A stretch of 7,037 bases of DNA. Source: Syntrophobacterales bacterium. Lineage in GTDB: Bacteria > Desulfobacterota > Syntrophorhabdia > Syntrophorhabdales > WCHB1-27. Where the stretch lies: positions 1 through 7,037 of the forward strand of contig JADGQN010000253.1 of the NCBI GenBank assembly GCA_017881765.1. Reading direction: 5' to 3'. This document shows, piece by piece, positions 5,818-7,037 of this stretch. Numbering within the stretch: the first letter of the stretch is position 1; every line of letters starts with the position of its first letter. The notes below the pieces were generated by a model. The model saw nothing but the letters and a program-made list of their open reading frames with translations, searched no databases and had not been told where the DNA came from. Position numbers and translations under genes: made by a program.

Positions 5818-6557
5818 GTGAGAATCTTATATCAATGGAAGCAAAAAACCTGACAAAGGCCTATCGCCGCGGGGCCGAGGAAATTACCGCGGTAAATAGC
5901 GTTTCCCTGGAGATCAACAAAGGGGAGTTTGTATCGATCATCGGGCCATCCGGGTCTGGCAAAACCACACTGGTCAATCTCCTGGGCTGCCTCGACAATC
6001 CGACGGCGGGAGAGCTCTACCTCGGAGGCCGGTCGATCTTCGGCAAAGGAAAACGCCTCTCGGAACGTGACCTGACAAAAATCAGGAGAGAGACGTTCGG
6101 CTATATTTTTCAGAATTTCTATCTCATCCCTACCCTCACCGTCATGGAAAACGTGATATTGCCACTCACCTTCTACCGCAAGCCAAACACAGAACATGAA
6201 GCGGAAAAATTACTCAACCTTCTCGGGATCGAACACCGGAAGGACCACCTCCCGGGCCAGATCTCAGGCGGGGAGATGCAGAGGGTGGCAATAGCCAGGG
6301 CCATGGTGAACATGCCGGAAATTCTCCTTGCCGATGAGCCGACAGGCAACCTTGATACGAAGCGGTCGGTAGAGATCGTGGAGGTCCTGCGGGTGCTCAA
6401 CAGAAATGTGGGCCTTACAATCATCATGGTCACGCACAATCAGGAGTTGGCCCGATACGCAGACCGGATGTTCGAGATGAAAGACGGCCAGCTTTGTGAG
6501 ATTGAGGTTCCAACCGGCAACACCGTTACGAGAGCGGCCTCTCAGCGGCTCTCGTAG
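5814..6557 (+). CDS. ABC transporter ATP-binding protein, LolD/MacB type
   Basis: The 247-residue cytoplasmic ATPase has all ABC motifs intact: Walker A GPSGSGKTT (44-52), Q-loop Gln100 in FQNFYL, signature ISGGEMQRVAIARA (150-163), Walker B ILLADEPTGNLD (170-181) with catalytic Glu175, and the H-loop His208 in VTHN. The DEPTGNLD sequence and total length place it with LolD/MacB/FtsE-type ATPases that partner MacB/FtsX permeases. The usual LolD-type family length is close to this. Its ATG overlaps the permease stop (ATGA) and GGGAGG stands 7 bases before, so the two are made together. Its C-terminus is short and polar and carries no extra domain. Confidence 0.94.
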   Translation: MSENLISMEAKNLTKAYRRGAEEITAVNSVSLEINKGEFVSIIGPSGSGKTTLVNLLGCLDNPTAGELYLGGRSIFGKGKRLSERDLTKIRRETFGYIFQNFYLIPTLTVMENVILPLTFYRKPNTEHEAEKLLNLLGIEHRKDHLPGQISGGEMQRVAIARAMVNMPEILLADEPTGNLDTKRSVEIVEVLRVLNRNVGLTIIMVTHNQELARYADRMFEMKDGQLCEIEVPTGNTVTRAASQRLS

Positions 6558-6583
6558 GTGAATAAGCTATTACGGGGAAAATG

Positions 6584-6607
6584 GGGTTCAAGGGTTCGAG
6601 GGTCCAA
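6584..6607. repeat. Three-unit 8-bp tandem repeat (GGGTTCAA-like)
   Basis: Units GGGTTCAA (6584-6591), GGGTTCGA (6592-6599) and GGGTCCAA (6600-6607) follow one another directly, differing from the first by one base each. It is intergenic and has no evident function. Confidence 0.6.
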
Positions 6608-6641
6608 GAGAGAAAACAACACCTATTCTTATCGGTCGAGG

Positions 6642-6657
6642 GCGCCGCGTGCGGCGC
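6642..6657 (+). promoter_or_regulatory. GC-rich inverted repeat before the NosL gene
   Basis: GCGCCGC and GCGGCGC are exact complements with a 2-base GT centre, giving a very stable RNA stem-loop (6 bp with a CGTG tetraloop in practice) about 50 bases before the NosL start. There is no U-tract. An mRNA processing or stability element, or an operator, is possible; nothing proves either. Confidence 0.35.
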
Positions 6658-6707
6658 GATGGTTAGGTCAGTGAGATAGTCACAGTACATGAATAAGGAG
6701 GTATGCG

Positions 6708-7037
6708 ATGAAAAGAGTGTATGTCCTGAGCCTTACGATGGTTATCTGTCTGGTCTTCACGGGGATGGCATTTGCGCAGACCAAGGATGACGTCACTCTT
6801 CATAAAGCATGCAAACATTGCGGGATGGACAGAGGCACTTACGACTTTTCGCGCATGCTGATCGAATATAATGATGGATCTCACGCAGCCTTCTGCAGCC
6901 TCCATTGCGCTGCCGTCGACCTGGCAAACAATATCGACAAGACACCGATAGCGATCAGGGTCGGTGATTTCAATGGAAAGCAACTTATCGATGCAGAGAA
7001 GGCCTTATGGGTCGTTGGAGGCAACAAGCCCGGGGTC
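6708..7037 (+). CDS. NosL-family copper-binding-type protein (3' end beyond window)
   Basis: The frame stays open to the last base, giving 110 residues of an incomplete gene. It starts at ATG 6708 with AAGGAGG (6695-6701) 6 bases ahead. A signal peptide MKRVYVLSL...GMAFAQ (about 1-24) sends it to the periplasm; unlike many NosL proteins there is no lipobox Cys. The body shows CKHCGMD (35-41), Met50 in SRMLIEY, DGSHAAFCSLHC with Cys63 and Cys67, then AAVDLANNIDKTP and WVVGGNKPG, which fit the NosL family. NosL of denitrifiers binds Cu(I) and serves maturation of nitrous oxide reductase. Here there is no nos cluster in view, so it probably serves another metalloprotein or metal-export role with the ABC transporter upstream. 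The metal and partner are inferred. A spacer of 150 bp separates it from the ATPase gene. Confidence 0.85.
   Translation, partial: MKRVYVLSLTMVICLVFTGMAFAQTKDDVTLHKACKHCGMDRGTYDFSRMLIEYNDGSHAAFCSLHCAAVDLANNIDKTPIAIRVGDFNGKQLIDAEKALWVVGGNKPGV

Larger units (their letters stand above)
6558..6707. other. Spacer between the ATPase and NosL genes, with repeat and GC hairpin
   Basis: No gene is seen. It contains three 8-bp units GGGTTCAA, GGGTTCGA and GGGTCCAA (6584-6607), and further on a strong GC stem GCGCCGC/GCGGCGC with a GT loop (6642-6657). The stem is not followed by T residues, so it is not a standard intrinsic terminator. It may reduce or stabilise transcripts between the ATPase and NosL genes. 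No convincing promoter was identified. Confidence 0.5.

Noticed and set aside
6676..6687. GTGA...TCAC half-sites before the NosL gene as a CRP/FNR-family operator
   Set aside because: The arms are only 4 bases and the central spacing is 5 rather than 6, so the match is too weak.

Overview
The window looks like chromosome of a Gram-negative, probably anaerobic bacterium. Predicted proteins carry Sec signal peptides, a lipobox and an outer-membrane barrel, so the cell has two membranes. The gene families (NosL-like protein with a CxxCGM motif, FMN_bind-like lipoprotein, HisKA_2-type kinase tail, a possible sigma-54 promoter) and the short intergenic repeats resemble Desulfobacterota/Syntrophia-type genomes. 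That placement is inference from pattern only; no rRNA or other marker gene is present.

Layout. Positions 1-159 hold the C-terminus of a sensor histidine kinase. From 160 to 792 there is no convincing gene; this stretch holds a 7-bp simple repeat, a 15-bp tandem duplication, a ~243-bp element with 19-bp terminal inverted repeats and a weak promoter candidate. An MFS permease (793-2055) follows. The gap 2056-2312 holds a hairpin that may end MFS transcription, a sigma-54-like -24/-12 site and a hairpin-forming leader.

From 2313 to the end, six genes run on the + strand: a YtkA/FixH-like periplasmic or membrane-anchored protein, an outer-membrane beta-barrel protein, an FMN_bind-like lipoprotein, a MacB/FtsX-type ABC permease, its LolD/MacB-type ATPase, and a NosL-family protein cut by the window end. 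Lipoprotein, permease and ATPase genes are joined by 4-base overlaps or very short spacing, so this is probably one operon; NosL follows after a 150-bp gap with its own strong ribosome binding site.

Working model (inference). NosL proteins bind Cu(I) in denitrifiers and act with an ABC transporter (NosDFY) and the FMN protein NosR. Here a NosL homologue sits beside a different, MacB-type ABC transporter, an FMN_bind-like lipoprotein that seems to lack the flavin-attachment Thr, a YtkA protein with an MPxM...H cluster and a barrel. No NosZ, NosD or NosR is present in the window. The set could be an envelope-spanning metal (copper?) trafficking or cofactor-insertion machine of unknown target. 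A MITE-like element lies between the YtkA and barrel genes and appears to supply the start codon and first residues of the barrel gene.
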